Positions 1 through 11,602 of a stretch of DNA of 64,000 nucleotides are shown here, piece by piece. A model generated the notes under the pieces. It saw nothing but the letters and a program-made list of their open reading frames with translations. It ran no database searches and was not told the origin of the DNA. This DNA comes from an uncultured Gammaproteobacteria bacterium (GTDB taxonomy: Bacteria > Pseudomonadota > Gammaproteobacteria > Nitrosococcales > Methylophagaceae): assembly GCA_905479985.1 (NCBI GenBank), contig CAJQOM010000009.1, positions 23,667 to 87,666 of the forward strand. Reading direction: 5' to 3'. Within the stretch, counting starts at the first letter, position 1, and each line of letters opens with the position of its first letter. The position numbers were made by a program, and so were the translations under genes.

Positions 1-142
1 AGTAAATATGGAGTTCTACTTGGCCAGATTCAATGATCGCCCATTCACTATTCAGCGCGCCAGTCGATAACGCGAGTATAGATTTGAGGGAGATCAAATC
101 ACTATCTGTTAATCCATAAGTTTTGATTCTCATAGAATCCAT
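1..142 (-). CDS. Partial unknown protein, N-terminal 47 residues
   Basis: An open frame starts at the ATG at 142, behind an AAGGAAAA-type ribosome binding site, and runs off the window edge without a stop. The visible N-terminus begins MDSMRIKTYG and later contains the stretch WAIIESGQVELHIY, a polar globular start with no signal peptide or membrane segment. I do not recognise the family. A second ATG three codons in (133) is an alternative start. The good ribosome binding site and absence of stops argue for a real gene. Confidence 0.55.
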   Translation of the reverse strand, partial: MDSMRIKTYGLTDSDLISLKSILALSTGALNSEWAIIESGQVELHIY

Positions 143-280
143 TGACTGTTTTTCCTTCTTGCATCAAGAGTATTTTTAATTAATACCATCTGCTTGGTGG
201 GTTCAAGTTTTATGTGTCATACCTAATATTTGGCAATTAAAAAGTAGGGTCATTTTAATCCTTTCATTGTTTTATGTCTG

Positions 281-1042
281 TTAACTTACGTAGACATCGT
301 AACGCGTGTTTTTACTTTCGACCGTTGTGCTTGGCTTTTGTTCATTGATTGGTAAGGCTGTCTTAGGTCTTTTGATGACGACTCTTTTCTTTGCACTTTT
401 TCTTGCTGCTTTTAGTAATTCTGAACTGTCGGTGTCTGGCCCGATCAGTTGGTGGAGCAATTGCATTTCTTTTTTGACTAAGGCTGCTTTTTGTCGGCTC
501 GGATACATGGGGTCAATATAGACAACATCAGGGTATTGTTCTGGTGACAATTGGGCCAAATAATCAACTGAGTTTTGATGAATCAATTGCATATTCTTTG
601 CGATATCTTGTGTTTCTGGATCGTTTTGAGCCCGGTTGATGGCATCTTCTAATAAGGTGGCTAGAATGGGGTTTCGCTCGATTAAGGTAATGTGGCAACC
701 AAGTGTGGCTAAGACAAAGGCATCACGGCCGTATCCGGCTGTGGCATCAAGTATGGTGGGTGTAGCACCTTTTTTGAGTCCGATGGCCTTGCCGAGCGCT
801 TGGCCTCGACCGCCACCAAATTGTCTTCGGTGGGCATTTTTGCCTTGTGTGAAGTCGATCCAAATGGGTTTGCCTAACTCAGGGCTGGTGACGGCGATAT
901 GTGCTTCAGAGACAAGTAGCTGCGGCTTATCATTAGTCAGCATGTTGGAAACGGCTAAGGATAAGTGTTGTGCTAATTGCTCGGCTTTGTCACTTTGATT
1001 AGGTGAGTCAGCGTATACCGTGATGTCGTTAAGTATTGTCAT
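281..1042 (-). CDS. rsmJ: 16S rRNA (guanine1516-N2)-methyltransferase RsmJ
   Basis: SAM-dependent methyltransferase that makes m2G1516 in 16S rRNA of the small subunit. The 253-residue product matches the usual family length of about 250. The class I motif I is visible as LDATAGYGRDAF around residues 97-108. The family-typical catalytic-region motif VYIDPMYPSRQKAALVKKE follows near residue 173. It is a single gene pointing away from the mla operon, which starts 272 bases away on the other strand. The start is the first ATG, with only a weak upstream purine tract. Confidence 0.93.
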   Translation of the reverse strand: MTILNDITVYADSPNQSDKAEQLAQHLSLAVSNMLTNDKPQLLVSEAHIAVTSPELGKPIWIDFTQGKNAHRRQFGGGRGQALGKAIGLKKGATPTILDATAGYGRDAFVLATLGCHITLIERNPILATLLEDAINRAQNDPETQDIAKNMQLIHQNSVDYLAQLSPEQYPDVVYIDPMYPSRQKAALVKKEMQLLHQLIGPDTDSSELLKAARKSAKKRVVIKRPKTALPINEQKPSTTVESKNTRYDVYVS

Positions 1043-1314
1043 TGATTTCTAGACTTGTTTAGCCTGAGCGTGTGCCATTAGTAACGGTTTGCTTTGCATC
1101 ATCGTTATTTTGAGTTCATGTGAGAAAAGGTTATTCATACTGGTTATTGTGAGATGTTTTGGCTTTTTTATCTGTGAACAGTCTATCAAAACGAATTATG
1201 TTGTTGGAATGTGGCTGAGTAGTCGTTATTTTGCCATAACTTGATTTGACTTAAGGCGCTATATTATCGAGAATTGACCCTTTTTGAATTTCATTAATTT
1301 GCTTGGAGGCAGCG

Positions 1315-2118
1315 GTGCCACTGATAGAAATCAGGGATTTGCACTTTTACCGTGGAGATAGGGCGATTTTTAAAGGGGTAGATCTCGATATTTACCGCGG
1401 CAAAGTCACGGCTATCATGGGCCCAAGCGGCACAGGTAAAACAACGCTACTTAAACTTATTGGCGGTCAATTGCTGCCTGACCAAGGGTCAATTAAAATT
1501 GACGGTCAAGATGTACACCAATTGAAACATGCGCAGTTATACGAATTACGTAAGCGAATGGGCATGTTGTTTCAAAGTGGTGCATTACTAACAGATATTT
1601 CTGTTTTCGATAATGTGGCGTTTCCATTGCGTGAGCATACGGATCTGCCAGAGTCGATGATCCGCGATTTGGTTTTGATGAAGTTACAAGCGGTGGGTTT
1701 GCGTAATGCGAAAGATTTGATGCCGGCTGAGTTATCAGGGGGTATGGCGCGGCGTGTCGCTTTGGCAAGGGCTGTGTCATTAGATCCGATGATGATTATG
1801 TATGATGAACCTTTTACCGGGCAGGATCCTATTTCGATGGGGACATTGGTGAATTTGATTAAGCGTATTAATCAGTCAATGGGACTGACGAGTATTGTGG
1901 TCTCTCATGATCTTGAGGAAACAATGGCGATTGCGGACGATATTTATTTGTTATCAGATGGGCGCGTGATTGAACGTGGCACACCTGAGACGTTACAAAA
2001 TTCGTCATCAGAGTGGGTAAAGCAGTTTATGGAAGGATTGCCGGATGGGCCAGTTTCTTTTCATTACCCAGGTGTCGGGTTTGAGGATGATTTATTGCGT
2101 TCAAAGGCAGCGAAGTAA
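1315..2118 (+). CDS. mlaF: Phospholipid ABC transporter ATP-binding protein MlaF
   Basis: ATPase of the MlaFEDB inner-membrane complex that moves phospholipids between the inner membrane and the periplasmic carrier MlaC, keeping the outer membrane asymmetric. Walker A GPSGTGKT is at residues 36-43, followed by a Q-loop (MLFQSG), the signature LSGGMARR, Walker B MIMYDEPF and the H-loop VVSHD. The longest frame opens at a TTG at 1303, but a GGAGG Shine-Dalgarno sequence at 1305-1309 lies inside that extension and is 5 bases from the GTG at 1315. That makes 1315 the likely start and gives 267 residues beginning MPLIEIRDL. It is the first gene of mlaFEDCB, and its stop overlaps the mlaE start by one base. 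Confidence 0.94.
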   Translation: MPLIEIRDLHFYRGDRAIFKGVDLDIYRGKVTAIMGPSGTGKTTLLKLIGGQLLPDQGSIKIDGQDVHQLKHAQLYELRKRMGMLFQSGALLTDISVFDNVAFPLREHTDLPESMIRDLVLMKLQAVGLRNAKDLMPAELSGGMARRVALARAVSLDPMMIMYDEPFTGQDPISMGTLVNLIKRINQSMGLTSIVVSHDLEETMAIADDIYLLSDGRVIERGTPETLQNSSSEWVKQFMEGLPDGPVSFHYPGVGFEDDLLRSKAAK

Positions 2119-2897
2119 TGGACGGTATTCAACGATTAGGCCGGTGGGCTATTGGCACGAGTGAACGATTAGGTCGTGGTTATTTATTTTTAATGGCAAT
2201 ACTTGCTGGGGTTCCGAGTACGCTAATGCGTTTTTCGCTGGTGATTCAGCAGTTATATTCTGTCGGCGTTTTATCGGTATTCCTTATTTTAATTTCAGGC
2301 CTGTTTGTCGGTATGGTACTTGGCCTACAGGGCTATTACACGCTGGTTGATTTTGGTGCTGAAGAGTCATTAGGTGTCATGGTGGCCCTGTCATTAGTGC
2401 GTGAGTTAGGTCCAGTGGTGAGTGCGCTGTTATTTGCTGGCCGAGCAGGATCGGCGTTAACAGCAGAAATTGGTTTGATGAAAAGTACTGAACAGTTATC
2501 AGGGATGGAAATGATGGCGGTTGACCCTATTCGCCGGATCATTACCCCGCGGTTTTTAGCGGGGTTTATTTCATTGCCATTATTAGCCGCTATTTTTAGT
2601 GCGGTTGGTATTATAGGCGGTTATATCGTCGGGTATGGTTTGTTGGGTGTGGATGATGGTGCGTTTTGGACCCAAATGCAGACGAAGACAGATTTGTATG
2701 CTGATATTATGAATGGCGTGATTAAAAGCGTGGTATTTGGCTTTGTGGTGACCTGGATTGCCTTGTTTGAAGGCCATGATGCGATTCCAACCTCAGAAGG
2801 TGTGGGACGTGCGACAACGCGGACAGTTGTTCATTCAGCGTTTGCTATTTTGAGTTTAGATTTTGTGTTAACAGCGCTGATGTTTGGAGAGGTATAG
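2118..2897 (+). CDS. mlaE: Phospholipid ABC transporter permease MlaE
   Basis: Integral-membrane permease of the Mla phospholipid transporter, 259 residues. It has the MlaE/YrbE family pattern of several hydrophobic helices and the conserved segment [21 protein letters not shown] around residue 93. The family-typical [15 protein letters not shown] motif follows. The ATG overlaps the last base of the mlaF stop (TAATG), so translation is coupled. MlaD follows two bases after its stop. Confidence 0.95.
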   Translation: MDGIQRLGRWAIGTSERLGRGYLFLMAILAGVPSTLMRFSLVIQQLYSVGVLSVFLILISGLFVGMVLGLQGYYTLVDFGAEESLGVMVALSLVRELGPVVSALLFAGRAGSALTAEIGLMKSTEQLSGMEMMAVDPIRRIITPRFLAGFISLPLLAAIFSAVGIIGGYIVGYGLLGVDDGAFWTQMQTKTDLYADIMNGVIKSVVFGFVVTWIALFEGHDAIPTSEGVGRATTRTVVHSAFAILSLDFVLTALMFGEV

Positions 2898-2898
2898 G

Positions 2899-3366
2899 AT
2901 GAGACAAAAAAAGAGTACGGAAGTGACGGTGGGGTTGTTTGTTATTCTCGGCTTATTGGCGTTGTTTTTCCTTGCGATGAAGGTCAGTAATTTAACGTCA
3001 TTTAATGATGAACCCGGCTACCGGGTAACAGCAGAGTTTGAGAATGTCGGTGGTTTGAAAGCCCGTTCACCTGTGACATTAGCGGGCGTAAGAATCGGAC
3101 GAGTTGAAAGTATTACTTTAGATTCGGATACTTATAGTGCCAATGTGGTGCTGAATTTGTATGCGAGCTTTAGTACTTTACCAACGGACACGGCGGCGAG
3201 TATTTACACTGCGGGCTTACTGGGTGAACAATATATTGGCCTTGAAGCTGGTGCCGAAGAAGAATTTTTGAAAGATGGTGATGTCATAGAGCTAACACAA
3301 CCAGCATTGGTGCTGGAACAAGTGATTGGCCAATTTCTGTTTAGTAAAGCAGGAGGGGATGAATAA
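2899..3366 (+). CDS. mlaD: MCE-domain substrate-binding protein MlaD
   Basis: Membrane-anchored MCE protein that forms the periplasmic hexameric ring of the MlaFEDB complex. The 155-residue product has one N-terminal transmembrane helix (about residues 10-28) followed by a single MCE domain containing GLKARSPVTLAGVRIGRV, typical of the family. I chose the ATG at 2899 because GGAGAGG at 2886-2892 is correctly spaced. A longer frame from a TTG at 2884 would start upstream of this site. It is part of the mla operon. Confidence 0.94.
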   Translation: MRQKKSTEVTVGLFVILGLLALFFLAMKVSNLTSFNDEPGYRVTAEFENVGGLKARSPVTLAGVRIGRVESITLDSDTYSANVVLNLYASFSTLPTDTAASIYTAGLLGEQYIGLEAGAEEEFLKDGDVIELTQPALVLEQVIGQFLFSKAGGDE

Positions 3367-4011
3367 ATGTTAAACCTTTTTGTTAAACCTGTTTGGTTCA
3401 CATTGCTATTGGCAATGGTGACCACGTTGTTTTTAGGCTCTGCTGTAGCAGTGGCTGATGAAGCTATGCCTGAACCACAGGCTTTGGTGAAAGATGCCTC
3501 TGATCGTATGTTGCAAGCTTTAAAAGATAATGAAGAGAAGATAGAAGAAGATCCAAAGTTTGTTTATGGCCTTGTGGATGATATTTTGTTGCCGAATTTT
3601 GATTTTGCCAAAATGTCGAAATTGGCTTTAGGTAAAAATTGGCGTAAGGCTAACCCTGAACAACGTGAACGCTTTATTGAGGAGTTCCGTTTGTTGTTAG
3701 TGAGAACCTATACCACAGCGATGTTGGAATATTCTGATGAAGAGATTGTTTTTTTGCCTTTTCGCGATGACCTAGCTAAGAAAAAAGTCAAAGTGAGAAT
3801 GGAAATTTTACAAGCCGGTGGCCCATCTATCCCGATGGCGTTATCAATGTATTTAAATAAACAAGACGCTTGGAAAGTTTATGATGTCAAAATAGATGGT
3901 ATTAGCTTAGTGACTAATTATCGTTCTACTTTTGCTACTGAAATACGTAAAGGTGGGGTGGCGTTATTGATTGATAATTTAGCGGCACGTAATGCAAAAG
4001 TAAAGGGATGA
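3367..4011 (+). CDS. mlaC: Periplasmic phospholipid-binding protein MlaC
   Basis: Soluble periplasmic carrier that shuttles phospholipid between the outer-membrane MlaA complex and MlaFEDB. The 214-residue product starts with a signal peptide (charged start, hydrophobic core, then AVAVADEA near residue 30). The rest is the Tol-Tol-Ttg2/MlaC fold with typical motifs such as FDFAKMSKLALGKNW. The ATG directly follows the mlaD stop, and GGAGGGG is 10-15 bases upstream. MlaA itself is not in the window. Confidence 0.93.
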   Translation: MLNLFVKPVWFTLLLAMVTTLFLGSAVAVADEAMPEPQALVKDASDRMLQALKDNEEKIEEDPKFVYGLVDDILLPNFDFAKMSKLALGKNWRKANPEQRERFIEEFRLLLVRTYTTAMLEYSDEEIVFLPFRDDLAKKKVKVRMEILQAGGPSIPMALSMYLNKQDAWKVYDVKIDGISLVTNYRSTFATEIRKGGVALLIDNLAARNAKVKG

Positions 4012-4319
4012 GCAACACGATAGCCATTAATTTGGATAAATCGTCAGAGATGGTGCTGGTGAGTGGTGAACTGACTTTTACGACGGTCAAGAGTGTGTTG
4101 AATGAGATTCAATCTTTGGTCGGGTCGTTATCGACATTACAGATTGATTTGTCGGACGTGACGCTGAGTGATAGTGCTGGTCTGGCATTATTAGTTCATT
4201 GGATGCGGGCTGCAAAACAAGCAAAGAAACCGTTGGTTTTTCACCATATCCCTGCACAGATGTTGGCGATTGCATCAGCGAGTGGTTTAGACGAATTATT
4301 ACCTGTGCCCAATAATTGA
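4008..4319 (+). CDS. mlaB: STAS-domain protein MlaB
   Basis: Small cytoplasmic STAS-domain protein (103 residues) that binds MlaF and supports assembly and activity of the transporter. The STAS signature is visible as IDLSDVTLSDSAGLALLVHW, with Ser at the position where E. coli MlaB has its conserved Thr. Start and stop overlap with mlaC in an ATGA arrangement, indicating translational coupling. It closes the mlaFEDCB set. Confidence 0.9.
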   Translation: MSNTIAINLDKSSEMVLVSGELTFTTVKSVLNEIQSLVGSLSTLQIDLSDVTLSDSAGLALLVHWMRAAKQAKKPLVFHHIPAQMLAIASASGLDELLPVPNN

Positions 4320-4324
4320 GAAAT

Positions 4325-4558
4325 ATGGAATACATGATGGAAGCGTCAGACATTAAAAAATTGATCGAGGCAGGTTTGCCGGATGCGAAAGTTGAGGTGT
4401 TGGGTGATGATGGACAGCATTTTGAGGCGTTTGTTGAAAGTCCTTCATTTAAAGGGAAGGGCTTAGTTGCCCAGCATAAGATGGTTTATGCAACCTTAGG
4501 GACAAGCTTTGAGAGTGCATTACATGCGCTTGCCTTAAAGACATCGGCACCTAGTTAA
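4325..4558 (+). CDS. ibaG: BolA-family protein IbaG
   Basis: BolA/IbaG family protein of about 77 residues, a partner of monothiol glutaredoxins in iron-sulfur trafficking. The BolA fold is suggested by the VEVLGDDGQHFEAFVES segment and by AQHKMVYATLG, which carries the conserved His. The start is uncertain. The frame is open from a TTG at 4316 and has ATGs at 4325, 4334 and 4337, and alignment to E. coli IbaG would allow 4334 or 4337. Its place between mlaB and murA is the standard gammaproteobacterial arrangement. Confidence 0.87.
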   Translation: MEYMMEASDIKKLIEAGLPDAKVEVLGDDGQHFEAFVESPSFKGKGLVAQHKMVYATLGTSFESALHALALKTSAPS

Positions 4559-4573
4559 AAAGCTTAAACTTAA

Positions 4574-5869
<1,296 letters not shown>

Positions 5870-5880
5870 GGTGAGTTTTT

Positions 5881-6525
5881 ATGTCTGAAATGCTGACATT
5901 AGCGTTATCAAAGGGCCGTATTTTTGAGGAAACATTACCGCTGTTGAAAGCGGCGGGAATTGAACCTCTAGACGATCCTGAAACAAGTAGAAAGTTGATT
6001 CTAGATACCAATCAGCCTGATGTGCGATTAATTATTGTTCGTGCTTCTGATGTCCCCACGTATGTTGAATATGGTGGTGCGGATATTGGTGTCGCTGGTA
6101 AAGATGTGTTGTTAGAACATCCTAGAGCAGAGCTCTACGAGCCAGTTGATTTGAAGATTGCTTGTTGCAAATTAATGACGGCGGGTAGGGTAGATGAGGC
6201 TGAGATTAAAGGCCGCTTAAAAGTGGCGACGAAGTTTGTAGAAAGCACGCGTCGCTTTTATGCTGAGCAAGGCCAACAAGTCGATATTATTAAGCTTTAT
6301 GGGTCTATGGAGCTGGCGCCGTTGGTGGGCTTAGCCGATCGTATCGTCGATGTGGTTGATACCGGTAATACATTGCGGGCAAATGGGTTAGTACCGATGG
6401 AACATATTGCAGATATCAGTTCGCGTTTGGTCGTCAATAAAGCCTCGATGAAAATGAAGCATGTCCGTATTCAAGCTTTTATTGATGATGTCCGTGTAGC
6501 AGTGGCAGAACGAAGCAATGGTTGA
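5881..6525 (+). CDS. hisG: ATP phosphoribosyltransferase HisG, short form
   Basis: Catalyses the first step of histidine synthesis, joining ATP and PRPP. At 214 residues it is the short form, lacking the C-terminal ACT-like regulatory domain of long HisG. Short HisG enzymes work with the HisRS-like subunit HisZ, which is not in the window. Diagnostic segments are [16 protein letters not shown] at the N-terminus and the PRPP-loop region [16 protein letters not shown]. It overlaps hisD by 8 bases. Confidence 0.95.
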   Translation: MSEMLTLALSKGRIFEETLPLLKAAGIEPLDDPETSRKLILDTNQPDVRLIIVRASDVPTYVEYGGADIGVAGKDVLLEHPRAELYEPVDLKIACCKLMTAGRVDEAEIKGRLKVATKFVESTRRFYAEQGQQVDIIKLYGSMELAPLVGLADRIVDVVDTGNTLRANGLVPMEHIADISSRLVVNKASMKMKHVRIQAFIDDVRVAVAERSNG

Positions 6526-7825
6526 ATTAAAAAGACTGACGACAGAAGCGGGTGATTTTCAGCCACAGCTAGAAGCTGTTTTGGCTTGGGATGCATCATC
6601 TGATATGGCGGTGGTAGACACGGTTAGAGGAATCCTGGCCGATGTGAAAGAGCGTGGTGATGAGGCGGTATTAGAGTATAGCCGTCGTTTTGATCGATTA
6701 TCAGTCACATCAATGGCAGAGTTAGAGCTGCCTTTATCGCGTGCGCAAGCGGCGTTGCGCTCTATTCCTGATGCACAGCGCGTTGCGTTACAAGCAGCGG
6801 CTGATCGTGTTCGTGCTTATCATGAACATCAAAAGCAAGATTCTTGGACTTATACTGAAGCCGATGGCACCGTATTGGGTCAACAAGTGACGGCTTTAGA
6901 TCGTGCTGGCTTATATGTTCCTGGCGGTAAAGCGGCCTATCCTTCTTCTGTTTTAATGAATGCGATTCCGGCTAAAGTAGCGGGTGTTAGCGAATTAATC
7001 ATGGTTGTGCCAATGCCTAATGGTGAGGTGAACGATTTAGTATTGGCTGCCGCTGCTATTGCAGGTGTCGACCGTATTTTTGCCATTGGCGGGGCTCAGG
7101 CAGTTGCGGCTTTGGCTTATGGTACTGAGACGATTCCACCAGTGGATAAGATTGTCGGGCCGGGTAATATTTATGTGGCAACGGCGAAAGGCATGGTCTT
7201 TGGCACAGTCGGTATCGATATGATTGCTGGGCCATCAGAGATTCTGGTTGTGTGTGATGGTAAAACCGATCCTGAATGGATAGCGATGGATTTATTCTCG
7301 CAAGCTGAGCATGATGAAGATGCGCAATCTATTTTGATTTCGCAAGATGCTGGGTTCTTAGATCAAGTTGAGGCAGCGATTGGTCGGTTACTCCCGACAA
7401 TGGAACGCGCTGAGATTATTCAAAAATCCCTGTCAGATCGTGCGGCCTTGATCCTTGTCAAAGATTTAGATGAAGCCATTGATGTGGTTAATTTTATTGC
7501 GCCAGAGCATTTGGAATTATCAGTTGATGAGCCGATGACGATGGCGAAAAAAGTACGTCATGCGGGTGCCATCTTCATGGGCCGTTATACGGCAGAAGCT
7601 TTGGGTGATTATTGTGCCGGGCCAAATCATGTTTTGCCTACATCGCGTACAGCCCGCTTTAGTTCGCCATTGGGTGTTTATGATTTTCAGAAGCGGTCAA
7701 GCTTGATTCAAGTATCAGAACAAGGTGCTCAAACCATGGGCCGTTTGGCTTCTGTGTTAGCGCGAGGTGAAGGTTTGACAGCGCATGCACGTTCTGCTGA
7801 ATACCGTTTGAAGGACTCACGATGA
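6518..7825 (+). CDS. hisD: Histidinol dehydrogenase HisD
   Basis: NAD-dependent oxidation of L-histidinol to histidine, the last two steps of the pathway. The 435-residue product carries the signature region [12 protein letters not shown], the zinc/catalytic motif [11 protein letters not shown] and the PEHLEL histidine. It lies between hisG and hisC with overlaps on both sides (8 and 4 bases), so the three his genes are translationally coupled. Confidence 0.97.
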   Translation: MVELKRLTTEAGDFQPQLEAVLAWDASSDMAVVDTVRGILADVKERGDEAVLEYSRRFDRLSVTSMAELELPLSRAQAALRSIPDAQRVALQAAADRVRAYHEHQKQDSWTYTEADGTVLGQQVTALDRAGLYVPGGKAAYPSSVLMNAIPAKVAGVSELIMVVPMPNGEVNDLVLAAAAIAGVDRIFAIGGAQAVAALAYGTETIPPVDKIVGPGNIYVATAKGMVFGTVGIDMIAGPSEILVVCDGKTDPEWIAMDLFSQAEHDEDAQSILISQDAGFLDQVEAAIGRLLPTMERAEIIQKSLSDRAALILVKDLDEAIDVVNFIAPEHLELSVDEPMTMAKKVRHAGAIFMGRYTAEALGDYCAGPNHVLPTSRTARFSSPLGVYDFQKRSSLIQVSEQGAQTMGRLASVLARGEGLTAHARSAEYRLKDSR

Positions 7826-8883
7826 GCCGGTTTTGGAGTCCGATTGTGCATGAGTTGGAGCCGTATGTGCCCGGTGAACAGCCGAAAGTCGCGAATCTCG
7901 TTAAACTCAATACCAATGAAAACCCTTATGGGCCTTCTCCAAAAGCGTTAGCGGCGATTCAATCGTATGATGGCGATCAGTTGCGTTTATACCCTGATCC
8001 TGATGCCAGTGATTTAAAACAAGCTATTGCGGACTATTACCATGTCGATTCGCAGCAAGTTTTTGTTGGCAATGGGTCAGATGAAGTATTGGCGCATATT
8101 TTTCATGGTTTATTTCAGCAATCAGCACCTATTTTATTCCCTGACATTTCTTATAGTTTTTATCCGGTTTATTGTGGCCTGTACCGCATTGATTATGCGC
8201 TTATTGCCTTGGATGATGCGTTGGTGATTAACACGGCGGATTATGCACGTGTTAATGGCGGTATTATTTTTCCAAACCCGAATGCGCCAACAGGTCGTTT
8301 CTTAGAACTTGATGAAATTGACAGTTTACTTAAACGCAACACAGATTCCGTGGTTGTTGTGGATGAAGCTTATATTGATTTTGGTGGTGAGAGTGCGATC
8401 ACTTTAGTTGACCGTTACCCCAATTTATTGGTGACGCAGACATTATCAAAATCACGTTCTTTAGCAGGCTTGAGAATTGGTTATGCGATTGGCCATGTTG
8501 ATTTGATTGAAGCGCTCACCCGAGTCAAAGATAGTTTTAACTCTTACCCTTTAGACAGTTTGGCGATTGCGGCTGGCATTGCCGCCTTTGAAGATAATGC
8601 TTATTTTGAAGACACTTGCCAACGCGTTATACAAAGCCGTGAGACGGTGGTGACAGGCTTAACCGCCTTGGGGTTTGATGTGATTCCATCGGCTGCTAAT
8701 TTTGTGTTTGTACGTCATCAGCGAGAAGATGCTTCAGTGTTGGCTGAAGGGCTGCGAGCGCAAGGCGTGATTGTGCGTCATTTTAAGCAAGATCGTATTG
8801 TGCAATATTTACGCATTACGATAGGTAACGAGCAAGATAATCAGCGTTTATTGTCGGTCTTGCACGACTTAATTACTGATTAG
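7822..8883 (+). CDS. hisC: Histidinol-phosphate aminotransferase HisC
   Basis: PLP-dependent class II aminotransferase converting imidazole acetol phosphate to histidinol phosphate. 353 residues, normal for the family. The N-terminal substrate motif [13 protein letters not shown] is present, as are the PLP-binding aspartate/tyrosine region VVDEAYIDF and the Schiff-base lysine in [18 protein letters not shown]. The ATG overlaps the hisD stop. The 3' end overlaps by 11 bases with the convergent gene that ends at 8873. Confidence 0.96.
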   Translation: MSRFWSPIVHELEPYVPGEQPKVANLVKLNTNENPYGPSPKALAAIQSYDGDQLRLYPDPDASDLKQAIADYYHVDSQQVFVGNGSDEVLAHIFHGLFQQSAPILFPDISYSFYPVYCGLYRIDYALIALDDALVINTADYARVNGGIIFPNPNAPTGRFLELDEIDSLLKRNTDSVVVVDEAYIDFGGESAITLVDRYPNLLVTQTLSKSRSLAGLRIGYAIGHVDLIEALTRVKDSFNSYPLDSLAIAAGIAAFEDNAYFEDTCQRVIQSRETVVTGLTALGFDVIPSAANFVFVRHQREDASVLAEGLRAQGVIVRHFKQDRIVQYLRITIGNEQDNQRLLSVLHDLITD

Positions 8884-9559
8884 CTTGTACTTTTTGAGCG
8901 TCTCTCGTTAGTAGCTCACGTAATCTGATAAGGTCTTGATCGTACTGTTCGATGCTGGCTTTATTTTCTAGGCCGAGGCGTGCTAACTCAGAGTGGTTAT
9001 TTTTAATTTCTTGTTCTGTTGCCACTAAGCGTTTTTTGAGATTACCGGTAACGGCTCTGCCACTGAGTTCAATATCTGCGGCTTGTTGTTGAAATTGGTG
9101 TAACTTGTCTTTATTACGTTTTAGGGTGAGTTCTGTTTTTTCAATTTGATTTTGAAAATATAGTAATTCAGTTTCACGCTTTTTAAGTAATTCGTCTTCT
9201 GTTCGATAACTGGCTTTTAGGTTGGCATCATATAACATTGCTTGGCGGCGACGCTCTGTTGCTTTTTTAGCCTCGATTTCTGCCTGGCGTTTTTGTTCTT
9301 TCTCAGCGGCTTGTTGCCGGTTGTATTCGACAATTTCTTCTTTAGTAGGGGCCGGTCTGACGGTTTCTATGACGCGGAGAGAGCTGTCATCTAGAACATC
9401 GTAACCTTGTTGTGCTGCATAGGGTGGCAGCGTTTTACTCATGGTTTTGACGCCGTTGTTATCTTTAAAACGGTAAACTTGTCCGGCATAGCTGGATAAG
9501 CTGGGTAGTGTCAATAAAAGGCTGAGGCAAGTGACTATCTGTGATGTATTTATTTTCAT
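8873..9559 (-). CDS. Secreted DUF4124-type coiled-coil protein
   Basis: A 228-residue exported protein. It has an N-terminal signal peptide (hydrophobic core, then SSYAGQ near residue 26) followed by a short DUF4124-like domain, recognisable by [20 protein letters not shown]. The remaining 150 residues are strongly charged and helical, a long predicted coiled coil rich in Glu, Lys, Gln and Arg. The function of this family is unknown. A periplasmic location is inferred from the signal peptide. It is convergent with hisC, overlapping its end by 11 bases, and divergent from the TSUP permease. Confidence 0.8.
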   Translation of the reverse strand: MKINTSQIVTCLSLLLTLPSLSSYAGQVYRFKDNNGVKTMSKTLPPYAAQQGYDVLDDSSLRVIETVRPAPTKEEIVEYNRQQAAEKEQKRQAEIEAKKATERRRQAMLYDANLKASYRTEDELLKKRETELLYFQNQIEKTELTLKRNKDKLHQFQQQAADIELSGRAVTGNLKKRLVATEQEIKNNHSELARLGLENKASIEQYDQDLIRLRELLTRDAQKVQANQ

Positions 9560-9590
9560 GGTCTGTATTCTATAGTGAGTTTTTATAAAG

Positions 9591-10349
9591 TTGAATGGTT
9601 TAGATCACATTATTTTGCTTTTAGTTTCATTGGTGGCGAATACTTTTTCGGCATTTAGTGGTGGTGGCGCCGGTTTAATTCAATTTCCTGTGCTGTTATT
9701 TCTGGGTTTGTCATTTGGCGTGGCGTTGGCGACTCATAAAGTGGCGAGCGTGGCGCTGGGGGTTGGCGCGGCCTTACGCTATTTGTCACAGAGCGTGTTA
9801 GAACGTCAGTTTGTATTGTTGATGTTGCTGTTTGGAATCCCAGGCGTGATTTTGGGTGCCAACCTGATCTTATTAGTACCAGATCGATTGGCTGAAATTG
9901 CTTTGGGTTTGTTGACGGGCGGACTGGGTGCCTACTCTGTTGTTAGCACTGAGCTAGGACAATCTTATGACCCACATCATCGAGATCGGACTGGATTATT
10001 ATTTGGCGGCGGTGTTCTGTTTATTCTAGGCGTGTTGAATGGGTCATTAACGTCTGGCACGGGATTGTTTGTCACGCTGTGGTTGGTGCGTTGGTTTGGT
10101 ATGGATTACCAACGTGCAGTGGCTTATACCTTGACGATGGTCGGTCTGTTTTGGAATGGCAGTGGGGCACTGACATTGGGCTTAATGGGTGACATTCGTT
10201 GGGAGTGGATCCCTGCTTTGCTGCTAGGGTCGTTTATTGGCGGTTATTTGGGATCTCATATGGCGTTGCGTTACGGTAATCAATGGATCAAACGTGCGTT
10301 TGAAGTCGTGACATTATTGATTTCAATCAAATTGTTAATGGGACATTGA
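9591..10349 (+). CDS. TSUP (TauE/SafE) family membrane permease
   Basis: A 252-residue integral membrane protein of the TauE/SafE (TSUP) family, whose members carry sulfite, sulfoacetate or other organic anions. The family pattern is two repeats, each with a Gly-rich motif: FSAFSGGGAGLIQFPVLL near residue 20 and VLNGSLTSGTGLFVTLW near residue 150. About eight hydrophobic helices are visible. Translation appears to start at a TTG (9591), since no ATG precedes the first helix and the ribosome binding site is poor. The substrate cannot be told from the sequence or the neighbours. Confidence 0.85.
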   Translation: MNGLDHIILLLVSLVANTFSAFSGGGAGLIQFPVLLFLGLSFGVALATHKVASVALGVGAALRYLSQSVLERQFVLLMLLFGIPGVILGANLILLVPDRLAEIALGLLTGGLGAYSVVSTELGQSYDPHHRDRTGLLFGGGVLFILGVLNGSLTSGTGLFVTLWLVRWFGMDYQRAVAYTLTMVGLFWNGSGALTLGLMGDIRWEWIPALLLGSFIGGYLGSHMALRYGNQWIKRAFEVVTLLISIKLLMGH

Positions 10350-10355
10350 GTCGAC

Positions 10356-11003
10356 TTATATCTCGATACCATAACGTTCACGATAAGCTTCTACTGCCGG
10401 TAAATGTTCTGCAAATTTAGGATTATCTTTTAGGTAATTAAGCAGGTTGGTAAGGCTAATAATACTGATTACGGGAATGTTGAGATCCGTTTCAACTTGT
10501 TGAATCGCGGACTGTTCTGTTTGACCTTTTTCTTGTCGATCGAGTGCGATAATGACACCTGCAGGTCGGGCATTTTGTATTTTAATTATCTCGACTGATT
10601 CTCTGACAGAGGTGCCAGCGGAGATGACATCGTCAATGATGAGCACTTTGCCGTTGAGCTCGGCGCCGACAAGTTGGCCACCTTCACCATGATCTTTGGC
10701 TTCTTTGCGGTTAAAGGTATAGGGAATATCGCGTTGATGATGTTCGGCTAAAGCGACAACGGTGGTCGAAGCCAGCGGAATACCTTTGTAGGCAGGGCCA
10801 AACAATAGGTCAAAATCGAGTTGGGACTCGACAATAGCTTGAGCATAGAATTGACCTAATTTGGCCAAGCTACCACCCGTGTTAAATAAGCCACTATTAA
10901 AAAAATAAGGGCTGACACGACCAGATTTTAGCGTAAAGGAGCCAAAACGTAAGACGCCAGTTTGTAATGCGAATTCGATAAATTGTTGTTGGTAGGGTTT
11001 CAT
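10356..11003 (-). CDS. pyrE: Orotate phosphoribosyltransferase PyrE
   Basis: Makes orotidine 5'-monophosphate from orotate and PRPP in de novo pyrimidine synthesis. 215 residues. The PRPP-binding motif [17 protein letters not shown] is near residues 119-135, and the N-terminal [13 protein letters not shown] segment is typical of gammaproteobacterial PyrE. Its ATG coincides with the end of metW, so the two may be cotranscribed as metX-metW-pyrE, an unusual grouping by function. Confidence 0.96.
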   Translation of the reverse strand: MKPYQQQFIEFALQTGVLRFGSFTLKSGRVSPYFFNSGLFNTGGSLAKLGQFYAQAIVESQLDFDLLFGPAYKGIPLASTTVVALAEHHQRDIPYTFNRKEAKDHGEGGQLVGAELNGKVLIIDDVISAGTSVRESVEIIKIQNARPAGVIIALDRQEKGQTEQSAIQQVETDLNIPVISIISLTNLLNYLKDNPKFAEHLPAVEAYRERYGIEI

Positions 11004-11602
11004 TAATCTGATTTCTTAATTTGATAGAGTGCGATCTCACCGAAGAGATTGGGGGCAATTTTGATACCCAGACTGTCCTGGTGTGCATGATCAACAATAC
11101 AGCGCTGTTGGATGTGGACTTGCTTGTCTGTACAGAGATTTTCGAAGTCTTTGATGGTACAAAGGTGAATATTGGCAGAGTCATACCAGCGGTTTGGCAA
11201 GGTTCTGGAAATGGGCATGTGGCCGCCAAAAACGAGTTGTAGTCGGCATTGCCAGTGGCCGAAGTTGGGGAAACCAATGATGGCTTGCTTGCCGACGCGG
11301 ATGATTTCGTCGAGTAGAAAGTCGGGGCGTTTAACCGCTTGTAATGTTTGGGATAGGATGACGTAGTCAAAACTTTGATCTGCAAATTGTGGCAAGCCTT
11401 GATCTAAATCGGCTTGAATGACATTAATCCCTGATTCGATACAATGTGCAATTTGGCTATTGTCGATTTCAAGACCGTAACCGGTGACATCGTGTTGTTG
11501 CAAAGCAGCGAGCAAGGTGCCATCGCCAGAACCTAAATCGAGGATATGGGCACCAGCGGGGATCCAGTCAAAAATAATTTGTAGATCAGGTCTTAGGCTC
11601 AT
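11003..11602 (-). CDS. metW: Methionine biosynthesis protein MetW
   Basis: A 199-residue class I methyltransferase-fold protein of the MetW family. Motif I is [15 protein letters not shown] near residue 20, and the family-typical [15 protein letters not shown] segment is in the middle. MetW is almost always encoded beside metX and is thought to assist homoserine acylation. Here its start overlaps the metX stop by 4 bases. Confidence 0.94.
   Translation of the reverse strand: MSLRPDLQIIFDWIPAGAHILDLGSGDGTLLAALQQHDVTGYGLEIDNSQIAHCIESGINVIQADLDQGLPQFADQSFDYVILSQTLQAVKRPDFLLDEIIRVGKQAIIGFPNFGHWQCRLQLVFGGHMPISRTLPNRWYDSANIHLCTIKDFENLCTDKQVHIQQRCIVDHAHQDSLGIKIAPNLFGEIALYQIKKSD

Noticed and set aside
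5870..5880. Histidine leader peptide or attenuator ahead of hisG
   Set aside because: Only 11 bases separate murA and hisG, with no His-codon run and no hairpin.
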